Below, in pieces: positions 43,952 to 53,823 of a DNA stretch of 64,000 bases. Below the pieces are notes generated by a model. That model did no database searches and had not been told where the DNA came from. It saw only the letters and a list, made by a program, of their open reading frames with translations. Position 1 is the first letter of the stretch; each line of letters opens with the position of its first letter. Source of the stretch: Streptomyces sp. WM6378 (lineage in GTDB: Bacteria; Actinomycetota; Actinomycetes; Streptomycetales; Streptomycetaceae); assembly GCF_001279695.1 (NCBI RefSeq), contig NZ_LGDD01000291.1, positions 11,897 to 75,896 of the forward strand, read 5' to 3'. Made by a program: the position numbers and the translations under genes.

Positions 43952-45232
43952 ATGGAGTTCTATGCCGAGGCCGACACCGAACGCTGGGCCGCCGAGCCCG
44001 ACAAGCGGCCCGGCCGCACCGCCTTCCAGCGCGACCGGGCGCGCGTGCTGCACTCGGGGGCGCTGCGCCGCCTGTCCGGCAAGACGCAGGTCGTCACGCC
44101 GGGCTCGCGGAGCCAGGCCTGGGACGCCAGCCCGCGCACCCGGCTCACGCACTCGCTGGAATGCGCCCAGGTGGGCCGCGAGCTCGGCGCGGCGCTCGGC
44201 TGCGACCCGGACCTCGTCGAAGCCGCCTGCCTCGCCCACGACATGGGCCACCCGCCGTTCGGACACAACGGCGAGCAGGCGCTGAACGACTTCGCGAAGG
44301 ACATCGGCGGCTTCGAGGGCAACGCCCAGTCGCTGCGCCTGCTGACCCGGCTCGAACCGAAGCGCTTCGTCCGCTCGTCGGTGACGGGGGAGCCGGTGAG
44401 CGTGGGCCTCAACCTCACCCGGGCCGCCCTGGACGCGGCCACCAAGTACCCCTGGGCGCGCGGCGGCCACCCCACCGACCCGGCCTCGGTGAAGTTCGGG
44501 GTGTACGAGGACGACCTGCCGGTGTTCGCCTGGGTCAGGGAGGGCGCGACGCCCTACCTCAAGTGCTTCGAGGCCCAGGTCATGGACTGGGCGGACGACG
44601 TGGCGTACTCGGTGCACGACTTCGAGGACGGGCTGCACGCCGGCCACGTCGACCCCCTCGCGCTCGTCTCCGAGGCCGAGCGGGCCGACATCTGGCGCGT
44701 CGCGATCGGCCGGTACGTGCCGGCCGACACCGATCCGCAGGAGCTGACCGAGGCCCTGGAGCGGCTCATCGAGCAGGACTGGTGGCCGCACGGCTACGAC
44801 GGCACGGCGGTCTCCCAGGCCCGCCTCAAGGACGCAACCAGCCAGCTCATCGGCCGGTTCTGCCTGGCCGCCGAGGGCGCGACGCGCGCGGCGTTCGGCA
44901 CCGGGCACCTCACCCGGTACGGCGCGGAGCTGGTCGTGCCGCGCGAGGCCCGCAACGAATGCGCCGTACTGAAGGCGGTGGCCGACCGGTATGTCATGCA
45001 GCGCGACGAGCAGGAGCGGCTCCGCGCCGACCAGCGCGTCGTCCTTGCCGAGCTCGCCGAGGCGCTGACCTCCCGGGCCCCCTCCGAGGGGCTCGACCCG
45101 CAGTTCCGGGCGCTGTACGACGAGGCGGGCGACGACCGCACGAAGAAGCGGGTGATCGTCGACCAGATCGCCTCGCTCACCGACGCGGCAGCCCGCTCGC
45201 TTCACTCCAGACTCACCGTGCACCACCGGTAA
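43952..45232 (+). CDS. dgt: Deoxyguanosinetriphosphate triphosphohydrolase
   Basis: A 426-residue HD-domain enzyme that hydrolyses dNTPs to nucleoside and triphosphate, controlling the dNTP pool. HD motif: His in [11 protein letters not shown] and His-Asp in [18 protein letters not shown], with a further Asp in [17 protein letters not shown]. The start ATG 43952 gives [12 protein letters not shown], a typical N-terminus; the upstream in-frame ATG at 43892 would add an atypical extension. Together with dnaG and hrdA downstream it makes up a replication/transcription neighbourhood conserved in Streptomyces. Confidence 0.95.
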   Translation: MEFYAEADTERWAAEPDKRPGRTAFQRDRARVLHSGALRRLSGKTQVVTPGSRSQAWDASPRTRLTHSLECAQVGRELGAALGCDPDLVEAACLAHDMGHPPFGHNGEQALNDFAKDIGGFEGNAQSLRLLTRLEPKRFVRSSVTGEPVSVGLNLTRAALDAATKYPWARGGHPTDPASVKFGVYEDDLPVFAWVREGATPYLKCFEAQVMDWADDVAYSVHDFEDGLHAGHVDPLALVSEAERADIWRVAIGRYVPADTDPQELTEALERLIEQDWWPHGYDGTAVSQARLKDATSQLIGRFCLAAEGATRAAFGTGHLTRYGAELVVPREARNECAVLKAVADRYVMQRDEQERLRADQRVVLAELAEALTSRAPSEGLDPQFRALYDEAGDDRTKKRVIVDQIASLTDAAARSLHSRLTVHHR

Positions 45233-45341
45233 TCCCAGCCGCCGCCGCGTCCCAACGGAGCAAGCCCTCTTCCCCCATCACGCTCCGTGCGGGACGCTCG
45301 CAGGTGGCGGCGCCGCGCAGCAAGCACCGAGGAGGCATCAA

Positions 45342-46604
45342 GTGGTCGACGCAGATCGGACATTCGTCATTGTCGGAGGCGGTCTCGCGGGGGCGAAAGC
45401 CGCCGAGACCCTCCGGTCCGAGGGTTTCAACGGGCGGGTGATCCTCATCGGCGACGAGCGCGAGCACCCCTATGAACGGCCGCCCCTGTCCAAGGGGTTC
45501 CTGGCCGGCAAGGAGGAGCGCGACAGCGTCTTCGTGCACGAGCCCGCCTGGTACGCGCAGAACGACATCGAGCTGCACCTCGGCCAGATCGTCACCACCA
45601 TCGACCGCGGCGCGAAGACGGTCCGGCTCGGCGACGGCACCGTCATCCAGTACGACCGGCTGCTGCTCGCCACCGGCGCCGAACCACGCCGTCTGGACAT
45701 CCCCGGCACCGACCTGGCGGGCGTCCACCACCTGCGCCGCCTCGCCCACTCCGAGCGCCTGAAGCACGTCCTCAAGGCGCTCGGCCGCGACAACGGCCAC
45801 CTCGTCATCTCGGGCGCCGGCTGGATCGGCCTGGAGGTCGCGGCCGCCGCCAGGGGGTACGGCGCGGAGGTCACCGTCGTCGAGCCGGAGGCAACGCCGC
45901 TGCACAACGTGATCGGCCCCGAGCTCGGCCAGCTCTTCGCCGACCTGCACGCCGAGCACGGCGTCCGCTTCCACTTCGGCGTCCGCCTCACCGAGATCAT
46001 CGGCCAGGACGGCATGGTGCTCGCCGCCCGCACCGACGACGGCGAGGAACACCCGGCGCACGACGTGCTGGCCGCGATCGGAGCCGCCCCGCGCACCTCG
46101 CTCGCCGAGAACGCGGGCCTGGCCATGGCCGACCGCGCGCACGGCGGGGGCATCGCGGTGGACGCCTCGCTGCGCACCTCGGACCCGGACATCTTCGCGG
46201 CGGGCGACGTGGCAGCCGTCCACCACCCGCTGCTCGGCACCCGGCTGCGCGTGGAGCACTGGGCGAACGCCCTCAACGGCGGCCCGGCCGCCGCCCGCGC
46301 GATGCTGGACCAGGCAGTCAGCTACGACCGCGTCCCGTACTTCTTCTCCGACCAGTACGACCTCGGGCTCGAATACTCGGGGTGGGCGCCACCGGGCTCG
46401 TACGACCAGGTGGTGATCCGGGGGGACACGGGCAAGCGCGAGTTCATCGCGTTCTGGCTCAAGGAGCGCCGGGTCCTCGCCGGGATGAACGTGAACGTGT
46501 GGGATGTCACAGAGCCGATCCAGGCCCTGATCCGGGGCGGGGCCCAGGTGGACACCGAGGCGCTGGCCGATCCGGCCGTCGCCCTCGGCTCCCTCGCACC
46601 CTGA
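45342..46604 (+). CDS. FAD-dependent ferredoxin reductase-like oxidoreductase
   Basis: A 420-residue flavoprotein with two Rossmann domains. FAD: TFVIVGGGLAGAKAAETLRSEGF at 7-29 and DIFAAGDVAAVHHPLLGTRLRVEHWANAL near 285-312. NAD: LVISGAGWIGLEVAAAARGYGAEVTVVE. The HWANA region and C-terminal domain match the putidaredoxin/rhodocoxin reductase class, which reduces ferredoxins for cytochromes P450 or dioxygenases. No ferredoxin or P450 gene is adjacent, so its partner is unknown. GTG 45342 follows GAGGAGG. Confidence 0.92.
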   Translation: MVDADRTFVIVGGGLAGAKAAETLRSEGFNGRVILIGDEREHPYERPPLSKGFLAGKEERDSVFVHEPAWYAQNDIELHLGQIVTTIDRGAKTVRLGDGTVIQYDRLLLATGAEPRRLDIPGTDLAGVHHLRRLAHSERLKHVLKALGRDNGHLVISGAGWIGLEVAAAARGYGAEVTVVEPEATPLHNVIGPELGQLFADLHAEHGVRFHFGVRLTEIIGQDGMVLAARTDDGEEHPAHDVLAAIGAAPRTSLAENAGLAMADRAHGGGIAVDASLRTSDPDIFAAGDVAAVHHPLLGTRLRVEHWANALNGGPAAARAMLDQAVSYDRVPYFFSDQYDLGLEYSGWAPPGSYDQVVIRGDTGKREFIAFWLKERRVLAGMNVNVWDVTEPIQALIRGGAQVDTEALADPAVALGSLAP

Positions 46605-46633
46605 GTGTCGTACCGTCCCCGTAGACTTCATGC

Positions 46634-48526
46634 GTGGCAGGCAGGATCAACGATGACGACGTGAAGGCGGTACGGGACGCGGTCCCGATCGACGCCGTCG
46701 TGTCCGAGTACCTCCAGCTGCGCAACGCCGGGGGAGGCAACCTCAAGGGCCTCTGCCCCTTCCACGACGAGAAGTCCCCGTCCTTCCAGGTCAGCCCGAG
46801 CAAGGGTCTCTTCCACTGCTTCGGCTGCCAGGAAGGCGGCGACACGATCGCCTTCATCCGGAAGATCGACCACCTGTCGTTCTCCGAGGCGGTCGAGCGG
46901 CTCGCCGCCAAGGCCGGCATCACGCTGCGCTACGAAGAGGGCGGCTACAACCCCTCGCACCAGCGCGGCGAGCGCATCCGCCTGGTCGAGGCGCACCAGG
47001 CGGCCGCCCAGTTCTACATCGAGCAGCTCGGCAGCCCCGAGGCCGAGATCGGCCGCAAGTTCCTCGCCGAGCGCGGCTTCGACCAGGCCGCGGCCGCCCA
47101 CTTCGGCGTGGGCTACAGCCCGGCGGGCTGGGACCACCTGACGCGTTTCCTGCGCGGCAAGGGCTTCAGCGACAAGGAGCTCCTGACGTCGGGCCTCGCC
47201 CAGGAGAGCCGCCGCAACCCCATCGACCGCTTCCGCGGCCGCCTGATGTGGCCGATCCGCGACGTCTCCGGCGAGGTGGTCGGCTTCGGCGCCCGCAAGC
47301 TGCGCGACGACGACAACGGCCCGAAGTACCTGAACACCCCCGAGACGCCGATCTACAAGAAGTCGCAGGTCCTGTACGGCATCGACTTGGCGAAGAAGGA
47401 CATCGCCAAGTCCAGCCGCGCGGTGGTCGTCGAGGGCTACACCGACGTCATGGCCTGCCACCTCGCCGGAGTCACCACCGCCATCGCGACCTGCGGCACG
47501 GCCTTCGGCGGCGACCACATCAAGATCCTGCGCCGCCTCCTGATGGACAACGGCTCGGCCCGCGTGATCTTCACCTTCGACGGCGACGCGGCCGGCCAGA
47601 AGGCGGCCCTGCGAGCCTTCGAGGACGACCAGAAGTTCGCCGCCGAGACGTACATCGCGATCGCCCCCGACAACATGGACCCCTGCGACCTGCGGCTCGC
47701 CAAGGGCGACGAGGCGGTCGCCGACCTCGTCCAACCCCGAACCCCGCTCTTCGAGTTCGCGATCCGCCAGATCGTGGGGCGCTACGACCTGGAGACCCCG
47801 GCGGGCCGGGCCGCGGCCCTCGACGAGGCGGCCCCCATCGTCGCCCGCATCAAGAACGTCGCCTCCCAGCACGAGGTCGCCGTCCAACTCGCCGGCATCC
47901 TCGGCATCCTGGACACCCAGTTCGTCGTGAAGCGCGTCGCCCAGCTCGCCCGCTGGGCCCGCGACCGCGGCGGCAAGGGCCCCGCGCCCGCGCAGAACCG
48001 CCGCCAGCAGTACGAGAGCGCCGCCCCCAGAGCCGCCGCCCCCGGCCCCGCCCTGAACCTGCGCAGCCCGGCCCACCGCACCGAACGCGAGCTCCTCAAG
48101 CTGGCGTTGCAGCACCCGCACCTGGTCTCCCCGGCGTTCGACGCGTACGGCATCGACGAGTTCACCGCCCCGCCCTACGCGGCGGTCCGCCAGTGCATCC
48201 AGGAGGCGGGCGGCGCCACCGACGCGCCCTCCGACTACCTCCCGGCCGTCATGGACTCCGCGCCCAACGACGTGGTGCGCGCCCTGGTCACCGAGCTCGC
48301 CGTGGAGGCCATCCACGCCCGCACGGTCGACGAGGCGTACGCGGGCGAGCAGCTGGTGGCGGTCCGCCGCCGGGCCGTCGACCGCCGCCTCCTGGACATC
48401 CAGGGCACCCTGGCACGCCTTGGCCAGCACGGCGACCCGGCCCAACTGGCCGCAGTCCAGAACGAGTTGTGGGTCCTCCAGCAGTACGGCCAGGCCCTGC
48501 GCAACAAGGGCGCGGCGGCACTTTAA
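46634..48526 (+). CDS. dnaG: DNA primase
   Basis: Makes RNA primers for DNA replication; 630 residues, the normal length. Zinc-binding domain: Cys41, His44, Cys62, Cys65 in CPFHDEKSPSFQVSPSKGLFHCFGC. Catalytic core: the RNA-polymerase-like region with FRGRLMWPI and GFGARKLRDDDNGPKYLNTPET. TOPRIM domain: VVVEGYTDVMACHLAG with catalytic Glu, and FTFDGDAAGQKA. The C-terminal DnaB-binding domain starts after a Pro/Ala/Gln-rich linker at about 450-480. GTG 46634 is used. A sigma factor gene follows after 192 bases. Confidence 0.97.
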   Translation: MAGRINDDDVKAVRDAVPIDAVVSEYLQLRNAGGGNLKGLCPFHDEKSPSFQVSPSKGLFHCFGCQEGGDTIAFIRKIDHLSFSEAVERLAAKAGITLRYEEGGYNPSHQRGERIRLVEAHQAAAQFYIEQLGSPEAEIGRKFLAERGFDQAAAAHFGVGYSPAGWDHLTRFLRGKGFSDKELLTSGLAQESRRNPIDRFRGRLMWPIRDVSGEVVGFGARKLRDDDNGPKYLNTPETPIYKKSQVLYGIDLAKKDIAKSSRAVVVEGYTDVMACHLAGVTTAIATCGTAFGGDHIKILRRLLMDNGSARVIFTFDGDAAGQKAALRAFEDDQKFAAETYIAIAPDNMDPCDLRLAKGDEAVADLVQPRTPLFEFAIRQIVGRYDLETPAGRAAALDEAAPIVARIKNVASQHEVAVQLAGILGILDTQFVVKRVAQLARWARDRGGKGPAPAQNRRQQYESAAPRAAAPGPALNLRSPAHRTERELLKLALQHPHLVSPAFDAYGIDEFTAPPYAAVRQCIQEAGGATDAPSDYLPAVMDSAPNDVVRALVTELAVEAIHARTVDEAYAGEQLVAVRRRAVDRRLLDIQGTLARLGQHGDPAQLAAVQNELWVLQQYGQALRNKGAAAL

Positions 48527-48718
48527 CCCCGCCCGACCTTAACTCCGGCCGTCCTGGGTAGGTGTCCAGGAGAAGGCCTCCGTCCCAACTGCCGGCATCC
48601 GGTTGGGCGTTCGCGGTCCGAGAGGCGCGTGAGCGCGTCCGCGGTGGCATATCCATCCGGGTAACCACCCGGTCACACACCGGCTTCAAAAAGTCCCCGC
48701 ACGCCCGTCGCGGCGACC

Positions 48719-49984
48719 ATGTGTCGTACCCCACACTGGGTTGCGGTGCCTGAGTCCTCGGAGCGCGGCCGGCCCACCCTCGGGGGTGGGCACCTCACCC
48801 CCGCGGATCCGCTCATCGTGTACGGGACGGAATGCGGCCCGGCCGCCCCCGTCCCGCTGCCGCAATCCCCCGATCCGGCAGCGATCACCCTGGAGGTCGC
48901 CCCCGTGCAGACCCAGACCCTGACCGACAACGACGTCGTCACGGCCGTACCGCCGCAGTCTCGGGCCGTACACCACCCGCAGGCGGAGCCGGCCGGCCCC
49001 GTGCTCGAACAGGCCGCCGAGGAGGAGGCCCCCGAACCACCCGACCCGCAGCCGGGCAGGGTGGATACCGGCGGCCCGTCCTCCGACCTCTTCCGCCAGT
49101 ACCTGCGCGAGATCGGCCGCATCCCGCTCCTTACCGCGGCCGAGGAGGTCGAGCTCGCCCGGCGCGTGGAAGCCGGCCTGTTCGCCGAGGAGAAGCTGGC
49201 CAACACCTCCGACCCGGATTCCCAACTCGCCGTGGATCTGGACAAGTTGGTCGTCATGGGCCGGATGGCGAAACGCCGCCTCATCGAGGCGAACCTGCGC
49301 CTGGTGGTCTCCGTCGCCAAGCGGTACGTCGGCCGCGGCCTCACCATGCTCGACCTCGTCCAGGAGGGAAACCTCGGACTGATCAGGGCGGTCGAGAAGT
49401 TCGACTACGCGCGCGGCTACAAGTTCTCGACGTACGCGACCTGGTGGATCCGCCAGGCCATGTCGCGGGCGCTCGCCGACCAGGCCCGCACCATCCGCGT
49501 CCCGGTCCACGTCGTCGAGCTCATCAACCGCGTGGTGCGCGTCCAGCGCCGGATGCTCCAGGAACGCGGCTACGAGCCGACCCCGGACGAGGTCGCCGCC
49601 CACCTCGACCTGACCCCGGAGCGGGTCGGCGAAGTGCTGCGCCTCGCCCAGGAACCGGTCTCGCTGCACGCGCCGGTGGGGGAGGAGGACGACGTCGCGC
49701 TCGGCGACCTCATCGAGGACGGCGACGCCGCGTCCCCCGTCGAATCCGCGGCGTTCCTGCTGCTCCGCGAGCATCTGGAGGCCGTGCTCTCCACGCTCGG
49801 CGAGCGCGAACGCAAGGTCGTCCAGCTGCGCTACGGGCTCGCCGACGGGCGGCCGCGCACGCTGGAGGAGATAGGGCGGATCTTCGGCGTGACCCGTGAA
49901 CGGATCCGCCAGATCGAGTCGAAGACGCTGAACAAACTCCGCGACCACGCCTTCGCGGACCAGCTGCGGGGGTACCTGGACTGA
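48719..49984 (+). CDS. hrdA: RNA polymerase primary-type sigma factor (HrdA-like)
   Basis: A 421-residue sigma-70 family protein. A variable acidic and Pro-rich N-terminus (1-118) precedes region 1.2 ([29 protein letters not shown]), region 2 ([65 protein letters not shown]), region 3 and region 4 ([50 protein letters not shown]). The long non-conserved region of group 1 sigma factors is absent, so it belongs to the principal-like group 2. The hrdA name rests on the recalled S. coelicolor dnaG-hrdA neighbourhood. The start is uncertain: ATG 48719 or GTG 48746. Confidence 0.9.
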   Translation: MCRTPHWVAVPESSERGRPTLGGGHLTPADPLIVYGTECGPAAPVPLPQSPDPAAITLEVAPVQTQTLTDNDVVTAVPPQSRAVHHPQAEPAGPVLEQAAEEEAPEPPDPQPGRVDTGGPSSDLFRQYLREIGRIPLLTAAEEVELARRVEAGLFAEEKLANTSDPDSQLAVDLDKLVVMGRMAKRRLIEANLRLVVSVAKRYVGRGLTMLDLVQEGNLGLIRAVEKFDYARGYKFSTYATWWIRQAMSRALADQARTIRVPVHVVELINRVVRVQRRMLQERGYEPTPDEVAAHLDLTPERVGEVLRLAQEPVSLHAPVGEEDDVALGDLIEDGDAASPVESAAFLLLREHLEAVLSTLGERERKVVQLRYGLADGRPRTLEEIGRIFGVTRERIRQIESKTLNKLRDHAFADQLRGYLD

Positions 49985-49988
49985 CGAA

Positions 49989-50020
49989 GGGCCGGTACGG
50001 AACGAATCCCGTACCGGCCC
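49989..50020. terminator. Bidirectional terminator between hrdA and ABC exporter
   Basis: GGGCCGGTACGG (49989-50000) and CCGTACCGGCCC (50009-50020) form a perfect 12-base stem with an 8-base loop. It begins 4 bases after the hrdA stop and is followed by CAACTGCTTT. Confidence 0.8.
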
Positions 50021-50035
50021 CAACTGCTTTGCCCA

Positions 50036-51964
50036 TCAGTCGACTTCCGCCACCGCCTGCGCGAACTGGGCCGCGTACAGCCGCGCGTACGCGCCCTCCG
50101 CCGCCAACAGCTCGTCGTGCGTGCCCTGTTCGACGATCGAGCCGTTCTCCATCACCAGGATCACGTCCGCGTCCCGGATCGTGGAGAGCCGGTGAGCGAT
50201 GACGAACGACGTGCGCCCGTGGGCGAGCCGCGCCATCGCCTTCTGGATCAGCACCTCGGTACGGGTGTCGACCGAACTCGTCGCCTCGTCGAGGACCAGG
50301 ATCACCGGGTCGGACAGGAACGCCCGCGCGATGGTGATGAGCTGCTTCTCGCCCGCGCTGACCCCGGTGCCCTCGTCGTCGATGACGGTGTCGTAGCCCT
50401 CGGGGAGCGTACGGATGAAGCGGTCCGCGTGCGCGGCCTTCGCCGCCTCCTCGATCTCCTCGCGCGTGACGTCCTTGGCGGCGCCGTACGCGATGTTGTC
50501 GGCGATGGAGCCGCCGAACAGCCAGGTGTCCTGGAGCACCATGCCGATCCCGGAGCGCAGTTCCTCGCGGGTCATCCGCGCCGCGTCGACCCCGTCCAGG
50601 GTGATCCGGCCGCCGGTGACCTCGTAGAACCGCATGAGCAGGTTCACCAGGGTCGTCTTGCCGGCGCCCGTCGGGCCGACGATCGCGACCGTGTGCCCGG
50701 GCTCCACCGTCAGCGAGAGGTCCTCGATGAGGGGCTTCTCCGGCTCGTACCGGAAGGACACGTTCTCCAGCGCGACCGCGCCGCGCAGCACCTCCGGGCG
50801 CTCCGGCGACACCGTGTCGGGAGCCTGCTCCTCGGCGTCGAGCAGCTCGAAGATCCGCTCGGCCGAGGCGACCCCGGACTGCACCAGGTTCGCCATGGAG
50901 GCGACCTGGGTCAGCGGCATCGAGAACTGCCGCGAGTACTGGATGAACGCCTGCACGTCACCGATGGACAGCGAGCCGGTCGCGACCCGCAGCCCGCCGA
51001 CGACCGCCACCAGGACGTAGTTCAGGTTGGACACGAACATCATCAGCGGCTGCATGACGCCGCTGTTGAACTGCGCCTTGAACGACGCCTCGTACAGCGC
51101 GTCGTTCTGCTCGGCGAAGGCGTTCGCCGACTCCTGCTGGCGGCCGAACACCTTCACCAGGGCGTGCCCGGTGTACATCTCCTCGATGTGCGCGTTCAGC
51201 TTGCCGGTCGACTTCCACTGCTGGACGAACTGGGGCTGCGACCGCTTGCCGACCTTGGTGGCCACGACCACCGACAAAGGCACCGTGACCAGCGCCACCA
51301 GCGCGAGCAGCGGCGAGATCCAGAACATCATGACCAGCACGCCGACGATGGTGAGCAGCGAGTTGATGAGCTGGCCCATCGTCTGCTGCATCGTCTGCGA
51401 GATGTTGTCGATGTCGTTGGTCGCGCGGCTGAGCACCTCACCGCGCTTGGCCTTGTCGAAGTACGACAGCGGAAGCCGCGACAGCTTCGTCTGGATGTCC
51501 TCGCGCAGCCGGAACACGGTCTTGTTGATGGCCCGGTTGGCGAGCCGGGTCGCGACCAGCATCATGAGGCCGGCGCCCACGTACACCGCGAGGGCGGTGA
51601 GCAGGACGGTGCCGACCGCGCCGAAGTCGATGCTGCCGCCCGGGGTGAAGTCCACGCCCGAGAGCATGTCCGCCAGGCCACCCTGGCCCTTGTGCCGCAG
51701 GGCCTCCAGGGCCTGCGCCTTGCTCATGCCGTCAGGGAACCGCGGACCGATCACACCGGCGAAGACCAGGTCGGTGGCCTTGCCGAGGATCTTCGGCCCG
51801 ACGACCGAGAGGCCGACGCTGACCACGACCGCGAGCAGCATCACGCTCAGGGTGGCCTTCTCCGGCGCCAGCTGTTTGACCAGCCGTTTTCCGGATTCCT
51901 TGAAGTTCATCGACCGCTGATCCGGGCCGCCGCCCATCATCATGCGTCCACCGGGCCCGCTCAT
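50036..51964 (-). CDS. ABC exporter half-transporter (canonical ATPase subunit)
   Basis: A 642-residue fusion of a six-helix exporter membrane domain and an ATPase. The Gly/Met-rich start MSGPGGRMMMGGGPDQRS is followed by helices from about residue 30. ATPase motifs: Walker A GPTGAGKTTL, a divergent signature VSAGEKQLITIARA, Walker B VLDEATSSVD with the catalytic Glu, and IAHRLSTIRDADVI. It overlaps the upstream subunit by 4 bases. The two subunits resemble the LmrC/LmrD or BmrC/BmrD type heterodimeric multidrug exporters. Confidence 0.93.
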   Translation of the reverse strand: MSGPGGRMMMGGGPDQRSMNFKESGKRLVKQLAPEKATLSVMLLAVVVSVGLSVVGPKILGKATDLVFAGVIGPRFPDGMSKAQALEALRHKGQGGLADMLSGVDFTPGGSIDFGAVGTVLLTALAVYVGAGLMMLVATRLANRAINKTVFRLREDIQTKLSRLPLSYFDKAKRGEVLSRATNDIDNISQTMQQTMGQLINSLLTIVGVLVMMFWISPLLALVALVTVPLSVVVATKVGKRSQPQFVQQWKSTGKLNAHIEEMYTGHALVKVFGRQQESANAFAEQNDALYEASFKAQFNSGVMQPLMMFVSNLNYVLVAVVGGLRVATGSLSIGDVQAFIQYSRQFSMPLTQVASMANLVQSGVASAERIFELLDAEEQAPDTVSPERPEVLRGAVALENVSFRYEPEKPLIEDLSLTVEPGHTVAIVGPTGAGKTTLVNLLMRFYEVTGGRITLDGVDAARMTREELRSGIGMVLQDTWLFGGSIADNIAYGAAKDVTREEIEEAAKAAHADRFIRTLPEGYDTVIDDEGTGVSAGEKQLITIARAFLSDPVILVLDEATSSVDTRTEVLIQKAMARLAHGRTSFVIAHRLSTIRDADVILVMENGSIVEQGTHDELLAAEGAYARLYAAQFAQAVAEVD

Positions 51965-53739
51965 GCCGCCTCAGCCTCCGTCAGCTGGGAGAGCACGATC
52001 TCCCGGTACGTCTCGTTGTCGGCCATCAGCTCGTGATGGCGGCCGGTCCCGACGACCCGTCCCTCGTCGAGGACGACGATCCGGTCGGCGTCCCGGATGG
52101 TGGAGACCCGTTGGGCGACGATCACGACCGTGGCCTCGGCGGTCTCGCGGCCGAGCGCGGAGCGCAGCGCCGCATCGGTGGCGTAGTCGAGCGCCGAGAA
52201 GGAGTCGTCGAAGAGGTAGATCTCCGGGCGCTGCACCAGGGTGCGCGCGATGGCGAGCCTTTGGCGCTGACCGCCGGACACGTTCGTGCCGCCCTGCGCG
52301 ATCGGTGCGTCCAGGCCGCCCTCCAGCTGGGAGACGAACTCCTTGGCCTGCGCCACTTCGAGCGCGTGCCAGAGCTCCTCGTCGCTCGCGTCGGGATTGC
52401 CGTAGCGCAGGTTGGTGGCCACGGTCCCCGAGAACAGATACGGCTTCTGCGGCACCAGCGACACGGTCTTGGCGAGCAGGACCGGGTCGAGCGTGCGGAC
52501 GTCCTCGCCGTCGACGAGCACCTGGCCGTCGGTGGCGTCCATGAGCCGCGGCACGAGCCCGAGCAGCGTCGACTTGCCGCTGCCGGTCGAGCCGATGATC
52601 GCGGTGGTCTCGCCGGGCCGGGCCGTCAGCTCGACGCCCCGCAGCACGGAGGCCTCCGCGCCCGGGTACTTGAAGTCGGCGCCCCGCACTTCGAGATGGC
52701 CGTGCCGGCGCAGTTCGAGCACCGGGCTCTTGGGCGGCACCACGCTGGTGTCGGTCCCGAGGACCTCCTCGATGCGCTCGGCACAGACCTCGGCGCGCGG
52801 CACCATCATGAACATGAAGGTGGCCATCATGACGGCCATCACGATCTGCATGAGGTACGCGAGGAACGCGGTGAGCTGGCCGATCTGCATGTCGCCGCTG
52901 TCGATGCGGTGCGCACCGAACCAGACCACGGCCACCGACGAGACGTTCACGACGGTCATGACGGTCGGGAACATCAGCGCCATGAGGCGGCCGGTGGCGA
53001 GGGAGACGTCGGTGAGCTCGGTGTTGGCGCCCCGGAAGCGGCCCTGCTCGTACTCGTCGCGTACGAAGGCGCGGATCACGCGGTTGCCGGTGATCTGCTC
53101 GCGCAGTACCCGGTTCACGGTGTCGAGGCGGGTCTGCATGGTGCGGAACAGCGGCCGCATCTTGCGGACGATCAGCGAGACCGCGATGCCGAGGACGGGA
53201 ACGACGGCGAGGAGCACCGCGGACAGCGGAACGTCCTGGCCGAGCGCCATGATGATGCCGCCGACGCACATGATCGGCGCGGACACCATCAGCGTGAACG
53301 CCATGAGCACCAGCATCTGGACCTGCTGGACGTCATTGGTGGTGCGGGTGATCAGGGACGGCGCCCCGAAGTGCCCGACCTCGCGGGCCGAGAAGGACTG
53401 CACCCGCGCGAAGACGGCGGCCCGGACGTCGCGTCCGAGGGCGGCCGCGGTCCGGGCACCGTAGAAGACGGCACCGATGTTGCAGAACACCTGGACGAGG
53501 CTGACGGCGATCATGATGCCGCCGTGTCCCAGGATGTAACCCGTGTCCCCGTTCACGACACCGTTGTCAATGATGTTCGCGTTGAGGGTGGGCAGGTAAA
53601 GGGTGGCGCTGGTCTGCAGCAGTTGCAGCAGGACCAGCAGGGCTATCGGTTTCTTGTACGGCCCTAGATGGGACCGCAGGAGTCGTATGAGCACGCGCAG
53701 GCTCTCCGGGTCGGCAAGATCGGGGGTTCGACCCCCCAT
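51961..53739 (-). CDS. ABC exporter half-transporter (degenerate catalytic site)
   Basis: A 592-residue partner of the subunit at 50036. Six helices precede an ATPase with Walker A GSTGSGKSTL, the canonical signature VSGGQRQRLAIARTL, and Walker B LFDDSFSALD in which the usual Glu after the Asp is itself Asp. This substitution marks the non-hydrolysing site of heterodimeric exporters of the BmrC/TM287 class. ATG 53739 follows GGAG; an in-frame GTG at 53754 is possible. The pair is encoded downstream of an FGGY kinase but separated from it by 84 bases. Confidence 0.92.
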   Translation of the reverse strand: MGGRTPDLADPESLRVLIRLLRSHLGPYKKPIALLVLLQLLQTSATLYLPTLNANIIDNGVVNGDTGYILGHGGIMIAVSLVQVFCNIGAVFYGARTAAALGRDVRAAVFARVQSFSAREVGHFGAPSLITRTTNDVQQVQMLVLMAFTLMVSAPIMCVGGIIMALGQDVPLSAVLLAVVPVLGIAVSLIVRKMRPLFRTMQTRLDTVNRVLREQITGNRVIRAFVRDEYEQGRFRGANTELTDVSLATGRLMALMFPTVMTVVNVSSVAVVWFGAHRIDSGDMQIGQLTAFLAYLMQIVMAVMMATFMFMMVPRAEVCAERIEEVLGTDTSVVPPKSPVLELRRHGHLEVRGADFKYPGAEASVLRGVELTARPGETTAIIGSTGSGKSTLLGLVPRLMDATDGQVLVDGEDVRTLDPVLLAKTVSLVPQKPYLFSGTVATNLRYGNPDASDEELWHALEVAQAKEFVSQLEGGLDAPIAQGGTNVSGGQRQRLAIARTLVQRPEIYLFDDSFSALDYATDAALRSALGRETAEATVVIVAQRVSTIRDADRIVVLDEGRVVGTGRHHELMADNETYREIVLSQLTEAEAA

Positions 53740-53823
53740 CTTGCGACACTCCACCCCTGGGAGCTCAAGCGATTATCGGGGTGAAGTCAAAAGGAATAGC
53801 AAAGAGCGTATGCCCGGTCCGCG

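Noticed and set aside
42797..45226. 809-residue minus-strand frame opposite the chelatase and dgt genes
   Set aside because: It is the antisense shadow of two well-supported plus-strand genes and shows no domain.
46628..48445. 605-residue minus-strand frame opposite dnaG
   Set aside because: Val/Gly/Ala/Asp-biased shadow; dnaG has zinc and TOPRIM motifs.
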